The position numbers were made by a program, and so were the translations under genes. This document shows, in pieces, positions 53,020-64,000 of a stretch of DNA of 64,000 bases. Position 1 is the stretch's first letter; every line of letters begins with the position of its first letter. Source of the DNA: Psychroflexus torquis ATCC 700755 (GTDB taxonomy: Bacteria; Bacteroidota; Bacteroidia; Flavobacteriales; Flavobacteriaceae); the NCBI RefSeq assembly GCF_000153485.2, contig NC_018721.1, positions 3,782,001 through 3,846,000 on the forward strand. The letters run 5' to 3'. The notes below the pieces were generated by a model that made no database searches, was not told the origin of the DNA, and was given only the letters and a program-made list of their open reading frames with translations.

Positions 53020-54207
53020 CTAAAAAACTTCATAAATTCCAGCAGCACCTTGTCCTGTACCTATACACATGGATACCATAGAATATTTGTTTTTTAAATT
53101 TCTTTTTTTCATTTCATCAAAAATTTGGACAGATAATTTAGCTCCTGTGCAACCTAATGGATGCCCTAAAGCAATGGCACCACCATTAACATTGAGAATA
53201 TCTTTATTGATACCCAATTCCCTGATGACAGCTAAAGACTGGGACGCAAAAGCTTCGTTAAGTTCTATAAGCTCCATATCTTCCAATTTTAAACCGGCTT
53301 GTTTCAAAGCTTTAGGTATAGCTTTTACAGGACCTATTCCCATGATCCTTGGTTCAACACCTACAGTGGCGTAACTCACCATTCTAGCGACTGGTTCAAG
53401 ATTTAATTCTTTAACCATGTCTTCGCTCATTACCATTACAAAAGCTGCACCATCACTCATTTGAGAAGAATTCCCAGCGGTAACACTTCCTCCTTCTTCA
53501 AACACAGGTCTTAATCTGTTTAGAACCTCTTCAGAAGTATCTGCTCTTGGACCCTGATCTTGATCTACAGTGTATGTTTTAGATTGTTTTTTCTCATTAG
53601 AATCTACAAAGATGTCTTCAACTTCTATAGGTACGATCTGATCTTTAAAGCGGTTATTTTGTTGAGCTTTTACCGCTTTTTGATGGGATTGGTAAGCAAA
53701 TTCATTTTGATCTTTTGCGTTAATTTTATATTTTTCTGCAACAGCTTCTGCTGTTAATCCCATTCCCCAATAGTAACTTTCATTTCCAGCTTTAGCCGTT
53801 TCATAATTGGGTACTGGTTTATAACCTCCCATAGGGAGATAACTCATGCTTTCTGCACCACCTGCTATAATACAATCTGCCATCCCACTTTGTATCTTGG
53901 CTGATGCCATGGCTATAGTTTCAATTCCAGAGGCACAATATCGATTGACAGTTACTCCAGGTACTTCCTCAGTTTTTAAACCCATAAGAGAAACTAATCT
54001 CCCCATATTTAGACCTTGCTCTGCTTCTGGCATAGCATTACCAACCATGACATCATCTATTCTAGACTTATCAAATTCGGGTAATTGCTTCATCATATAT
54101 TCTATGGTTTCAGCGGCTAGATCATCTGGTCTTTTAAAGCGGAACACTCCTTTAGGAGCTTTCCCTACTGCAGTTCTATATCCTTTTACTATATATGCTG
54201 TTTTCAT
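53020..54207 (-). CDS. Acetyl-CoA C-acyltransferase (thiolase)
   Basis: The 395-residue enzyme cleaves 3-ketoacyl-CoA in the last step of beta-oxidation. Cys91 in NRYCASGIETIAMAS is the acyl-carrying nucleophile; the conserved segments NVNGGAIALGHPLGCTGA and CIGTGQGAA supply the His and second Cys. The N-terminus AYIVKGYRTAVGKAPKG is typical of FadA-type rather than synthetic thiolases. It lies 113 bp downstream of the HAD/ECH gene, with a palindrome in the gap. The two are probably co-transcribed from the marR promoter. Confidence 0.94.
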   Translation of the reverse strand: MKTAYIVKGYRTAVGKAPKGVFRFKRPDDLAAETIEYMMKQLPEFDKSRIDDVMVGNAMPEAEQGLNMGRLVSLMGLKTEEVPGVTVNRYCASGIETIAMASAKIQSGMADCIIAGGAESMSYLPMGGYKPVPNYETAKAGNESYYWGMGLTAEAVAEKYKINAKDQNEFAYQSHQKAVKAQQNNRFKDQIVPIEVEDIFVDSNEKKQSKTYTVDQDQGPRADTSEEVLNRLRPVFEEGGSVTAGNSSQMSDGAAFVMVMSEDMVKELNLEPVARMVSYATVGVEPRIMGIGPVKAIPKALKQAGLKLEDMELIELNEAFASQSLAVIRELGINKDILNVNGGAIALGHPLGCTGAKLSVQIFDEMKKRNLKNKYSMVSMCIGTGQGAAGIYEVF

Positions 54208-54221
54208 TTTCGTATCCCTAA

Positions 54222-54240
54222 CCCTTTCCGTAGGAAAGGG
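54222..54240. repeat. REP-like palindrome in the gap upstream of thiolase
   Basis: CCCTTTCC and GGAAAGGG form a perfect 8-bp stem around GTA. There is no T-run, so it does not look like a terminator. Its GC content stands out from the AT-rich surroundings, as in small repeated palindromes scattered between genes of Flavobacteriaceae. No second copy was noticed in this window. Confidence 0.45.
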
Positions 54241-54320
54241 GATTTTAGTGGGTATTTTTTTAGTTAATATTTAAAACTTAATCTCTTCAGGTCTTCCCTT
54301 TGAGAAGATTTAGATGGTTT

Positions 54321-56726
54321 TTAGTTTCTCAAGGGTTTACCCTTTTTAATCATATGTTGTAAACGCTCTAAGGTTTTTCTCTCGCCACATAGCGATAAGA
54401 AAGCTTCACGTTCTAGATCTAAAAGATACTGTTCAGAAACATAATTAGCTTCAGAGAGATCTCCTCCAGACATGACGTAAGCCAATTTTTTTGCGATTTT
54501 GTGATCATGCTCACTGATATATTTTCCAGCTTTCATTTGGTCTGTTCCAACCAAGAAGGCTCCTAGTGCTTGTCTACCAAGAACTTTAATATCATTGGTT
54601 TTAACTGGTTGAGTATATCCATTTTGAGCGATGAGTCTTGCTTGTTCTTTAGCGACAGCCAATTGGCGATCTCTACTTACAACAACTATATCTTTTCCTT
54701 TTTCAAGAATATTTAGATCATAAGCTTCGTGTGCAGATTTGGCAACTTTAGCCATTCCTATGGTCAAGAAATTTTCACGAAGTCTATTCAGTTCTACATC
54801 ATCTTTCTGAAAAGTCATAGCAGCTCTTCGGGTCATCTCTTTAGAACCTCCACCGCCTGGAATTACTCCTACGCCAAATTCAACTAATCCAATATAAGTT
54901 TCAGCGTGAGCTACAACCTTATCTGCGTGCATGGATAATTCACATCCACCTCCAAGTGCCATTTGATGGGGCGCTGCTACCGTTGGTATAGAAGAATAGC
55001 GCATCCTCATCATAGTGTCCTGAAAATATTTAATGGCCGCATTTAACTCTTCATACTCTTGTTCTACAGCAAGCATGAAGATCATTCCTATGTTTGCTCC
55101 CACTGAGAAATTATCACCGGTATTCGAAATAACAACTCCATCATATTCTTTCTCTGCAATATCCATAGCAGCGTTTATACCATTAAGCACATCACCACCT
55201 ATAGAATTCATTTTACTTCGGAATTCAATGTTTAGAATTCCATCGCCAAGATCTTGAGCAACTAAATCTTTATTACTGAAAACCTCATGACTTTCTCTAA
55301 TATTATCAAGGATGATAAAAGCATCTTGACCAGGAATCTTCTGATGAGATTTTTGATCTACATCATAAAAATAAGTTTTACCTGATTTAATGCTATAAAA
55401 TGATTTTTGATTTGATTCTGAAAGGGTATGTATCCAATCAGCAACCTCAAAGCCCTCATCTTTCATCAATTGAATTCCTTTGTCTAAGCCAATAGCATCC
55501 CAGATATGAAAAGGACCATGCTGCCAGCCAAATCCAGCCTTCATAGCATCGTCTATTTTATATAAGGTATCCGTGATTTCTGGGATTCTATTTTGAACAT
55601 AAGCGAATAAGGCGGCGAAATTTTTCCTATAAAACTCCCCAGCTTTGTCCTTACCCTCAATTAAGACAGGAAATCTGTCTACAACAGCATCAATCGATTT
55701 CGTTTTTTCTAAAGTATCAAACTTGGCAGATTTTCTGTCCCGATACTCTAAGGTTTCCAAGTCCAAAGATTTAATATCGCTAGAGCCATCACCATTTTTT
55801 ACTTTTTTATAGAAACCCTGACCTGTTTTGCTACCCAACCATTTATGCTCCATCATTTTTTCGATGAAACTTGGTAGTTTAAATAAGTCGTGCCGCTCAT
55901 CTTTAGGAACGTTATCATATAAACCATTAGCAACATGAACCAATGTGTCTAAACCAACAACATCTACAGTTCTAAACGTTGCGGATTTAGGCCTTCCAAT
56001 AACTGGTCCAGTAAGTTTATCGACCTCTTCAATTGTCATATCCATATCTTTAACCATATGAAATAGACTCATAATACTAAAAATACCAACTCGATTACCA
56101 ATAAATGCAGGAGTGTCCTTGGCAACAACTGTTCTTTTTCCAAGAAACTTTTCACCATATTCATTTAAAAATTCCAACACTTCTTTTGAAGTATCTGGTC
56201 CCGGAATGATCTCAAGTAACTTGAGGTATCTTGGTGGATTAAAAAAGTGAGTACCACAGAAGTGTTTTTTAAAATCGTCACTTCTACCTTTAGTCATAAA
56301 CTTGATAGGAATACCAGATGTGTTTGAAGAAATTAAAGTGCCGGGTGTTCTATGTTTTTCAAGGTTTTCAAAAACTTGTTGTTTGATGTCTAGTCTTTCA
56401 ACAACAACCTCAATAATCCAATCTGCATCTTTAATTTTTGAAATATGGTCTTCTAGGTTACCAGTTTCAATTCTCTTTGCAAAATCTCTATGGTAGATAG
56501 GGGAGGGGTTAGACTTAAGTGACGTTTGCAAGGCATCATTCACAATTCTATTCCTAACACTTGGATCTTTTAAAGTTTTACCTTGTTTTTCTTCCTTCTC
56601 AGTGAGTTCGCGAGGAACAATGTCCATTAGAAGGACTTCAACACCAATGTTTGCGAAATGGCAAGCTATACCACTACCCATAATGCCTGAACCAATCACT
56701 GCGACTTTTTTGATTCTTCTTTTCAT
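54321..56726 (-). CDS. 3-hydroxyacyl-CoA dehydrogenase / enoyl-CoA hydratase bifunctional protein
   Basis: The 801-residue protein carries two beta-oxidation activities. The N-terminus is a 3-hydroxyacyl-CoA dehydrogenase with the NAD motif AVIGSGIMGSGIA, SNTSGIPI, HFFNPPRYLKLLEII and the C-terminal dimer domain. From about residue 470 follows a crotonase domain with FSVGANIGMIF and MALGGGCELSMHADKVVAHAE (oxyanion hole and active-site region). The order is dehydrogenase first, opposite to E. coli FadB, as in FadN-like proteins of other phyla. It starts 14 bp after marR and precedes thiolase, which supports a fatty-acid degradation operon. Confidence 0.93.
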   Translation of the reverse strand: MKRRIKKVAVIGSGIMGSGIACHFANIGVEVLLMDIVPRELTEKEEKQGKTLKDPSVRNRIVNDALQTSLKSNPSPIYHRDFAKRIETGNLEDHISKIKDADWIIEVVVERLDIKQQVFENLEKHRTPGTLISSNTSGIPIKFMTKGRSDDFKKHFCGTHFFNPPRYLKLLEIIPGPDTSKEVLEFLNEYGEKFLGKRTVVAKDTPAFIGNRVGIFSIMSLFHMVKDMDMTIEEVDKLTGPVIGRPKSATFRTVDVVGLDTLVHVANGLYDNVPKDERHDLFKLPSFIEKMMEHKWLGSKTGQGFYKKVKNGDGSSDIKSLDLETLEYRDRKSAKFDTLEKTKSIDAVVDRFPVLIEGKDKAGEFYRKNFAALFAYVQNRIPEITDTLYKIDDAMKAGFGWQHGPFHIWDAIGLDKGIQLMKDEGFEVADWIHTLSESNQKSFYSIKSGKTYFYDVDQKSHQKIPGQDAFIILDNIRESHEVFSNKDLVAQDLGDGILNIEFRSKMNSIGGDVLNGINAAMDIAEKEYDGVVISNTGDNFSVGANIGMIFMLAVEQEYEELNAAIKYFQDTMMRMRYSSIPTVAAPHQMALGGGCELSMHADKVVAHAETYIGLVEFGVGVIPGGGGSKEMTRRAAMTFQKDDVELNRLRENFLTIGMAKVAKSAHEAYDLNILEKGKDIVVVSRDRQLAVAKEQARLIAQNGYTQPVKTNDIKVLGRQALGAFLVGTDQMKAGKYISEHDHKIAKKLAYVMSGGDLSEANYVSEQYLLDLEREAFLSLCGERKTLERLQHMIKKGKPLRN

Positions 56727-56740
56727 GTACGTTTTTAAAT

Positions 56741-57190
56741 TTATGATTGTTTATTATTGATGAAAATCATTTTTTCTGAAATGAGTTCATTGATCTTATC
56801 AGTCACCTTTATAAAGGTGTTTAAATCTTCTTCTGAAATATTGTTCTTTATGGCTTCATTAAATGAAAGGACTACATACTTAGAAAATTTCCTCATCTCT
56901 ACTCCAAATTCTGTGAGATGTATTAGAACACTCCTGCCATCGTTTGGATTTTTTTCTCTTGTGATCAATCCTTTTGTTTCCATAGTCTTCAGTGTTCTAG
57001 ACAAACTAGTAGATTCAACTCCCATTTTAGGTCCTAAAGCAGTTGACGGAGTACCACTGTCAGGATCTATGCTTAGTAAAGCAAAACCTGTAGCCATGCT
57101 ACTCCCTTTTTTATTGGCTTCCTCATTATACATTTTAGTCACAGCTATCCAAGTTGACCTTAATATGTAATCAATCGTTTTTTCTTTCAT
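56741..57190 (-). CDS. MarR-family transcriptional regulator
   Basis: The 149-residue protein from the ATG at 57190 (MKEKTIDYILRSTW) has the MarR winged helix-turn-helix: ALGPKMGVESTSLSRTLKTMETKGLI (core recognition segment STSLSRTLKTMETKGL) and the wing KNPNDGRSVLIHLTEFG. MarR proteins bind palindromes as dimers and are often released by a small ligand; acyl-CoA is the natural guess, since the gene heads a beta-oxidation cluster. An in-frame ATG at 57250 would place the promoter and palindrome inside the coding region, so I rejected it. A palindrome lies just upstream. Confidence 0.9.
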   Translation of the reverse strand: MKEKTIDYILRSTWIAVTKMYNEEANKKGSSMATGFALLSIDPDSGTPSTALGPKMGVESTSLSRTLKTMETKGLITREKNPNDGRSVLIHLTEFGVEMRKFSKYVVLSFNEAIKNNISEEDLNTFIKVTDKINELISEKMIFINNKQS

Positions 57191-57206
57191 AATTAATTGT
57201 AGATAC

Positions 57207-57237
57207 CAAATATAGATAAATTTATTATGCACGCATA
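57207..57237 (-). promoter_or_regulatory. Promoter element and candidate MarR operator upstream of marR
   Basis: On the minus strand TATATTTG (57207-57214) fits the -7 consensus. Twelve bases upstream of it lies TATGC-AC-GCATA (57226-57237), a 12-bp dyad that partly extends outward to 57223-57240. It lies between the -7 and -33 positions, so a bound dimer would block the polymerase. No TTG is found at the usual -33 distance. Confidence 0.5.
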
Positions 57238-57384
57238 GTATATTCATCAATTTCTATGAACTTTTTAATTAAGTAATAACTTTTCTTTTGTCATAACATA
57301 AAGGGAAAGAGTCCTTTACCACCGCATAGAATTTTAATGCAAAGAAATCGCATTATTGATTAGGATAGAAGGGAAAAAAGGTTG

Positions 57385-57392
57385 TAGTTTTG
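57385..57392 (+). promoter_or_regulatory. Upstream rRNA promoter element (P1 -7 region)
   Basis: TAGTTTTG fits TAnnTTTG and is followed by GCACTCCGCTAAACGAG, similar to the text after the second promoter. The nearest TTG upstream is 26 bp away, further than the usual spacing, so the -33 part is uncertain. Confidence 0.45.
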
Positions 57393-57543
57393 CACTCCGC
57401 TAAACGAGGTGTAAGAGACACACAGAGGCTTAGAGTAATACAGATTGGGTTATAGGGTTTGTAGAATAGAGTTTGTAGAATAGAGTTTGATTTGGTTTAT
57501 TAAAGTTCTTTAAAATAAAGTTTAATTTTTTCTTCAAAACGGC

Positions 57544-57573
57544 TTGCTAGGTTAATAATTAGTATTAGTTTTG
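57544..57573 (+). promoter_or_regulatory. Downstream rRNA promoter (P2)
   Basis: TTG at 57544-57546 and TAGTTTTG at 57566-57573 are 19 bp apart, matching the Bacteroidota consensus well. It is followed by GCAATCGCTTAGAGAAGC, related to the sequence after P1. The 16S gene begins about 210 bp downstream. Confidence 0.6.
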
Positions 57574-57635
57574 CAATCGCTTAGAGAAGCATACGAGTTT
57601 AAGATCATTTGGATATGATTTAAACAACAAGAATT

Positions 57636-57657
57636 AAAAGTTCATTGACATATTGAA
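57636..57657 (+). promoter_or_regulatory. boxA-like leader element, copy before 16S rRNA
   Basis: A 22-bp sequence with the core AGTTCATTGACATATTG is repeated exactly before 23S rRNA at 59634-59655. It resembles boxA of rRNA antitermination (GTTC.TTGAC form). A shorter related run, AGTTCTTTAAAA, lies at 57504-57515. Antitermination or processing is inferred. Confidence 0.55.
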
Positions 57658-57786
57658 TTGACAATACAGGTAAGAGATTACTTGTAGAATTAGAAACATT
57701 AAGATTATACTCTAATATTAGAGTTGATTCCTGAGAATAAGATGTAAGAGTCGAATTTAAGAAAAGCGTTAAGATATATAAGATTT

Positions 57787-59312
<1,526 letters not shown>

Positions 59313-59417
59313 TTAGAGTATTGCATTTGATAAAATGTAATAGATGCTTTTTTAAAGGGAATCATTAAGGCTTTAGTAGTAAAGTTGCTTTTGATGTTTC
59401 TAGTTGTCAATTTAATA

Positions 59418-59491
59418 GGGGAATTAGCTCAGCTGGCTAGAGCGCCTGCCTTGCACGTAGGAGGTCATCGGTTCGACTCCGATATTCTCCA
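59418..59491 (+). tRNA. tRNA-Ala (anticodon TGC) in the 16S-23S spacer
   Basis: A full cloverleaf is visible: acceptor GGGGAAT with ATTCTCC, D-arm GCTCAGCTGGCTAGAGC, anticodon stem CCTGC/GTAGG with loop CTTGCAC (anticodon at 59452-59454), and T-arm ATCGGTTCGACTCCGAT. CCA is not encoded. It is the only tRNA in the spacer; the tRNA-Ile that usually precedes it in this phylum is absent. Confidence 0.96.
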
Positions 59492-59515
59492 CAAAAAGTG
59501 GAATGAAGATGACTT

Positions 59516-59557
59516 AGGTCATCAGTTCCCCCGAAGCATCGGGGCGATATTCTCCAC
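59516..59557 (+). pseudogene. Partial copy of the tRNA-Ala 3' end with an inserted palindrome
   Basis: AGGTCATCAGTTC and CGATATTCTCCAC repeat the tRNA-Ala 3' region (59462-59492, AGGTCATCGGTTCGACTCCGATATTCTCCAC in pieces). Between the two halves the T-arm centre is replaced by a palindrome, CCCCGAAGCATCGGGG (59529-59544). It cannot fold as a tRNA. It could be the scar of a partial duplication plus insertion. Confidence 0.65.
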
Positions 59558-59584
59558 TAAATTCCCTCGAAAGTTGGAATTTTT

Positions 59585-59606
59585 ATAAGACTATTATTAG
59601 TCTTAT
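59585..59606. other. Perfect hairpin in the 16S-23S spacer
   Basis: ATAAGACTA and TAGTCTTAT form a 9-bp stem around TTAT, shortly before the boxA-like repeat. It has no T-run, so it is more likely an RNA processing or structural element than a terminator. Confidence 0.45.
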
Positions 59607-59633
59607 AGATTTATTCGGTTAAACCTGAATACA

Positions 59634-59655
59634 AAAAGTTCATTGACATATTGAA
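59634..59655 (+). promoter_or_regulatory. boxA-like leader element, copy before 23S rRNA
   Basis: Exact 22-bp repeat of the element at 57636-57657, about 95 bp before the 23S gene. Placement ahead of both large rRNAs fits the boxA pattern of antitermination complexes. Confidence 0.55.
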
Positions 59656-59749
59656 GATATATAAGAATACGAGAGTAAGAAAATTATTACTTCTTTTAAT
59701 TAAGGAGTAAGAGTACTTTAGAGTAAAATAAATAAATAATTATCGAATA

Positions 59750-62600
<2,851 letters not shown>

Positions 62601-62739
62601 GAGACGATTATTAGTTTATTTTATCCTTACTTAAGATCTTGTTATATATCTTTAACTATGTCACGATATTAGAATTCCCGCAACAGCTGGAACTACTTAT
62701 AAAGGTGATTGAGACGTACTCAATTAACTTTAATGATTT

Positions 62740-62849
<110 letters not shown>

Positions 62850-62854
62850 ATACT

Positions 62855-62893
62855 AAACCCTTCATTACTTAACGTAATGAAGGGTTTTTTTTT
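62855..62893 (+). terminator. rRNA operon terminator
   Basis: AAACCCTTCATTAC and GTAATGAAGGGTTT form a perfect 14-bp stem around TTAAC, followed by a run of T. It can also work leftwards for the converging methyltransferase gene at 62925, since the left arm is preceded by A residues only in part. Confidence 0.93.
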
Positions 62894-62924
62894 GTTTATT
62901 AAAGTTTATGTTTGAAACAAAAAA

Positions 62925-64000
62925 TTATAATACTATTCTTGTTGCTTCTATAACTCTATTTCCTTCAATTGTCTTAGCAAAAATTAAATAGTCGCTTTTA
63001 CCTCCAATAGTACACTTAAGTTTCTTTTGCAGTTCATCTGTATTTAGCTGGAAGTTTTTACTTATCAGATTGATTTGGTAACCTTTAATGGCCTTTTTTA
63101 TTTTTTTGTAGTTAATCGGCTCAACGGACTTCACCTTATAAATCTTGCCAGGAATACTTAAAATCTTTTTATCTGACGTATATAGATTTGTGTGCTGCTC
63201 TAATTTCTTCAAGTCATACCTAATTCCAATCAAATCGTTTAAACCTGATTTCATAATCCCTGAATCAAGCTCGTATAAGTATTGACAACAGGTGGTTAAT
63301 TTTATTCTTACTAACTGTTCTTCATTTTCGTCTATAGAAGTATATGAATATCTTTTTTTTGTTTGATAGTTATAAATTTTTATAGTCTTCGAATTTTGTT
63401 TCCTCCAATCTATAATCCACAGTAATTCTTTAACCTCATTTTTTACTGAAATAATATGTATTTCTTTAACTCCTTTTAATTCCTTATATCCCATATCTAT
63501 ATCATACATAGGAGATGTCTTTAGCATAAATCTTTCTGACTTCCTTTCTATTATCTCTAAATGTTCAATAATGTTAGGAAGTGAGTCCTTTAATTGAAAT
63601 ACTTTTGTCTTTTCATTTCTTCTGGATGGATCTATATAAATCCAATTATAGATTTGACTGTTTTTCTGTAAAAAGTCGATTGAGTCTTCATTCTTTATTT
63701 CAAAATTGTCGATACCAAAAGCTTTAATATTATGTTTGACTACTCTACATAACTCAGAATTTAGTTCTGTATATAATAAGGAGATGACTTTTTTTGAAAA
63801 ATAATATGAATCTATGCCAAAACCACCAGTCATGTCTAGTAGAGTTTGACAAGAGACAAGTTTGGATTTATGTAAAGCGGTAATTTCTGAAGATGTTTGC
63901 TCTAAATTAAGCTTTGAAGGATAAATAACTTTCTCATTCTTATACCAATGAGGAAGTTTTTTTTTCGCTTTTTCTTTTCCAATTATTTGATTTATAATAT
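62925..64000 (-). CDS. THUMP-like domain class I SAM-dependent methyltransferase (5' end cut)
   Basis: The visible 358 residues run off the right edge. Reading continues upstream of the first internal Met at 63833 with no stop: KKLPHWYKNEKVIYPSKLN then LEQTSSEITALHKSKL, which is a conserved N-terminal portion of this Bacteroidota methyltransferase family. Then come motif I MTGGFGIDSYYFSK, YTELNSELCRVVKHN, WIYIDPSRR (the DPPR-like catalytic region) and a C-terminal THUMP-like domain ending IEGNRVIEATRIVL. The DPSRR motif suggests RNA as substrate, but target and site are unknown. The gene is convergent with the rRNA operon. Confidence 0.88.
   Translation of the reverse strand, partial: IINQIIGKEKAKKKLPHWYKNEKVIYPSKLNLEQTSSEITALHKSKLVSCQTLLDMTGGFGIDSYYFSKKVISLLYTELNSELCRVVKHNIKAFGIDNFEIKNEDSIDFLQKNSQIYNWIYIDPSRRNEKTKVFQLKDSLPNIIEHLEIIERKSERFMLKTSPMYDIDMGYKELKGVKEIHIISVKNEVKELLWIIDWRKQNSKTIKIYNYQTKKRYSYTSIDENEEQLVRIKLTTCCQYLYELDSGIMKSGLNDLIGIRYDLKKLEQHTNLYTSDKKILSIPGKIYKVKSVEPINYKKIKKAIKGYQINLISKNFQLNTDELQKKLKCTIGGKSDYLIFAKTIEGNRVIEATRIVL

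Larger units (their letters stand above)
57251..57786 (+). other. Leader and promoter region of the rRNA operon
   Basis: These 536 bp contain no coding gene. They hold two promoter-like elements (57385-57392 and 57544-57573) and boxA-like segments at about 57503-57516 and 57636-57657, each listed separately. A duplicated phrase, TAGAATAGAGTTTG, lies near 57463-57490. The AT-rich stretch just before 16S probably forms the lower processing stem. Confidence 0.6.

Noticed and set aside
53846..54274. 142-codon plus-strand frame over the thiolase gene
   Set aside because: It is the antisense shadow of a clear thiolase; composition (Ser, Ile, Pro rich) follows from that.
56757..57170. 137-codon plus-strand frame over the marR gene
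   Set aside because: Antisense shadow of the MarR coding sequence, no family features.

Overview
The window reads as chromosomal DNA of a low-GC marine-type Flavobacteriaceae bacterium (phylum Bacteroidota). The evidence is a PorQ-like type IX secretion gene, the gene order dgkA-ftsK-lolA-LptF/G-ribB, a fused E1 alpha/beta ketoacid dehydrogenase, BT_3928-type and DUF1599 genes, promoters of the TTG...TAnnTTTG type, several TTG starts and a flavobacterial 16S rRNA. The 16S text reminds me of Psychroflexus, but that is recall only. No IS element, prophage or CRISPR array was seen; apart from the rRNA operon this is dense core-genome coding sequence.

Layout. 1-5.7 kb: 5' end of an aldehyde dehydrogenase, an outer-membrane barrel protein, a PiT-like permease, a lipoprotein amidohydrolase and a methyltransferase. 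6.1-9 kb: a group II PLP decarboxylase divergent from a cysteine dioxygenase (together a plausible cysteine to hypotaurine route), then menB. 9-12.1 kb: a SPOR-like membrane protein, two bacterial-PH-domain membrane proteins and a cysteine-less LOV-like PAS protein. 12.3-20.8 kb (minus strand): fused E1 dehydrogenase, then aroQ, two small envelope proteins and sbcD-sbcC as a compact run. 20.9-27.8 kb (plus strand): a LexA/CI-like repressor with a strong dyad in its leader, DUF2461, a BCCT transporter and a SWIM/SNF2 helicase. 27.9-35 kb: waaA, a DegT aminotransferase with a cysteine cluster, and a minus-strand run DUF1599, BT_3928-type, ABC permease, tpiA, prmA, clpS. 35-42 kb: lon, porQ, hutIG, a Cys/Met-metabolism PLP enzyme. 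42.4-50 kb: peroxiredoxin, thioredoxin and a small protein, then dgkA, ftsK, lolA, an LptF/G permease and ribB with a degenerate GTP cyclohydrolase II domain. 50-57.2 kb: a duplicated-domain secreted protein and a MarR-headed beta-oxidation cluster. 57.3-62.9 kb: a complete 16S-tRNA-Ala-23S-5S operon. 62.9-64 kb: a THUMP-like methyltransferase that runs off the edge.

Most distinctive points: the CDO/decarboxylase pair, with the eukaryote-type Cys and Tyr cofactor residues in CDO; an rRNA spacer lacking tRNA-Ile but carrying a broken copy of the tRNA-Ala 3' end with an inserted palindrome; the XRE-S24 repressor with an intact autocleavage signature beside a 15-nt-arm dyad; the RibB fusion that has lost all three zinc ligands of its RibA-like half; and a palindrome next to the marR promoter. 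I found no clear multi-gene defence or mobile system. All functional calls come from motif reading by eye without database searches.
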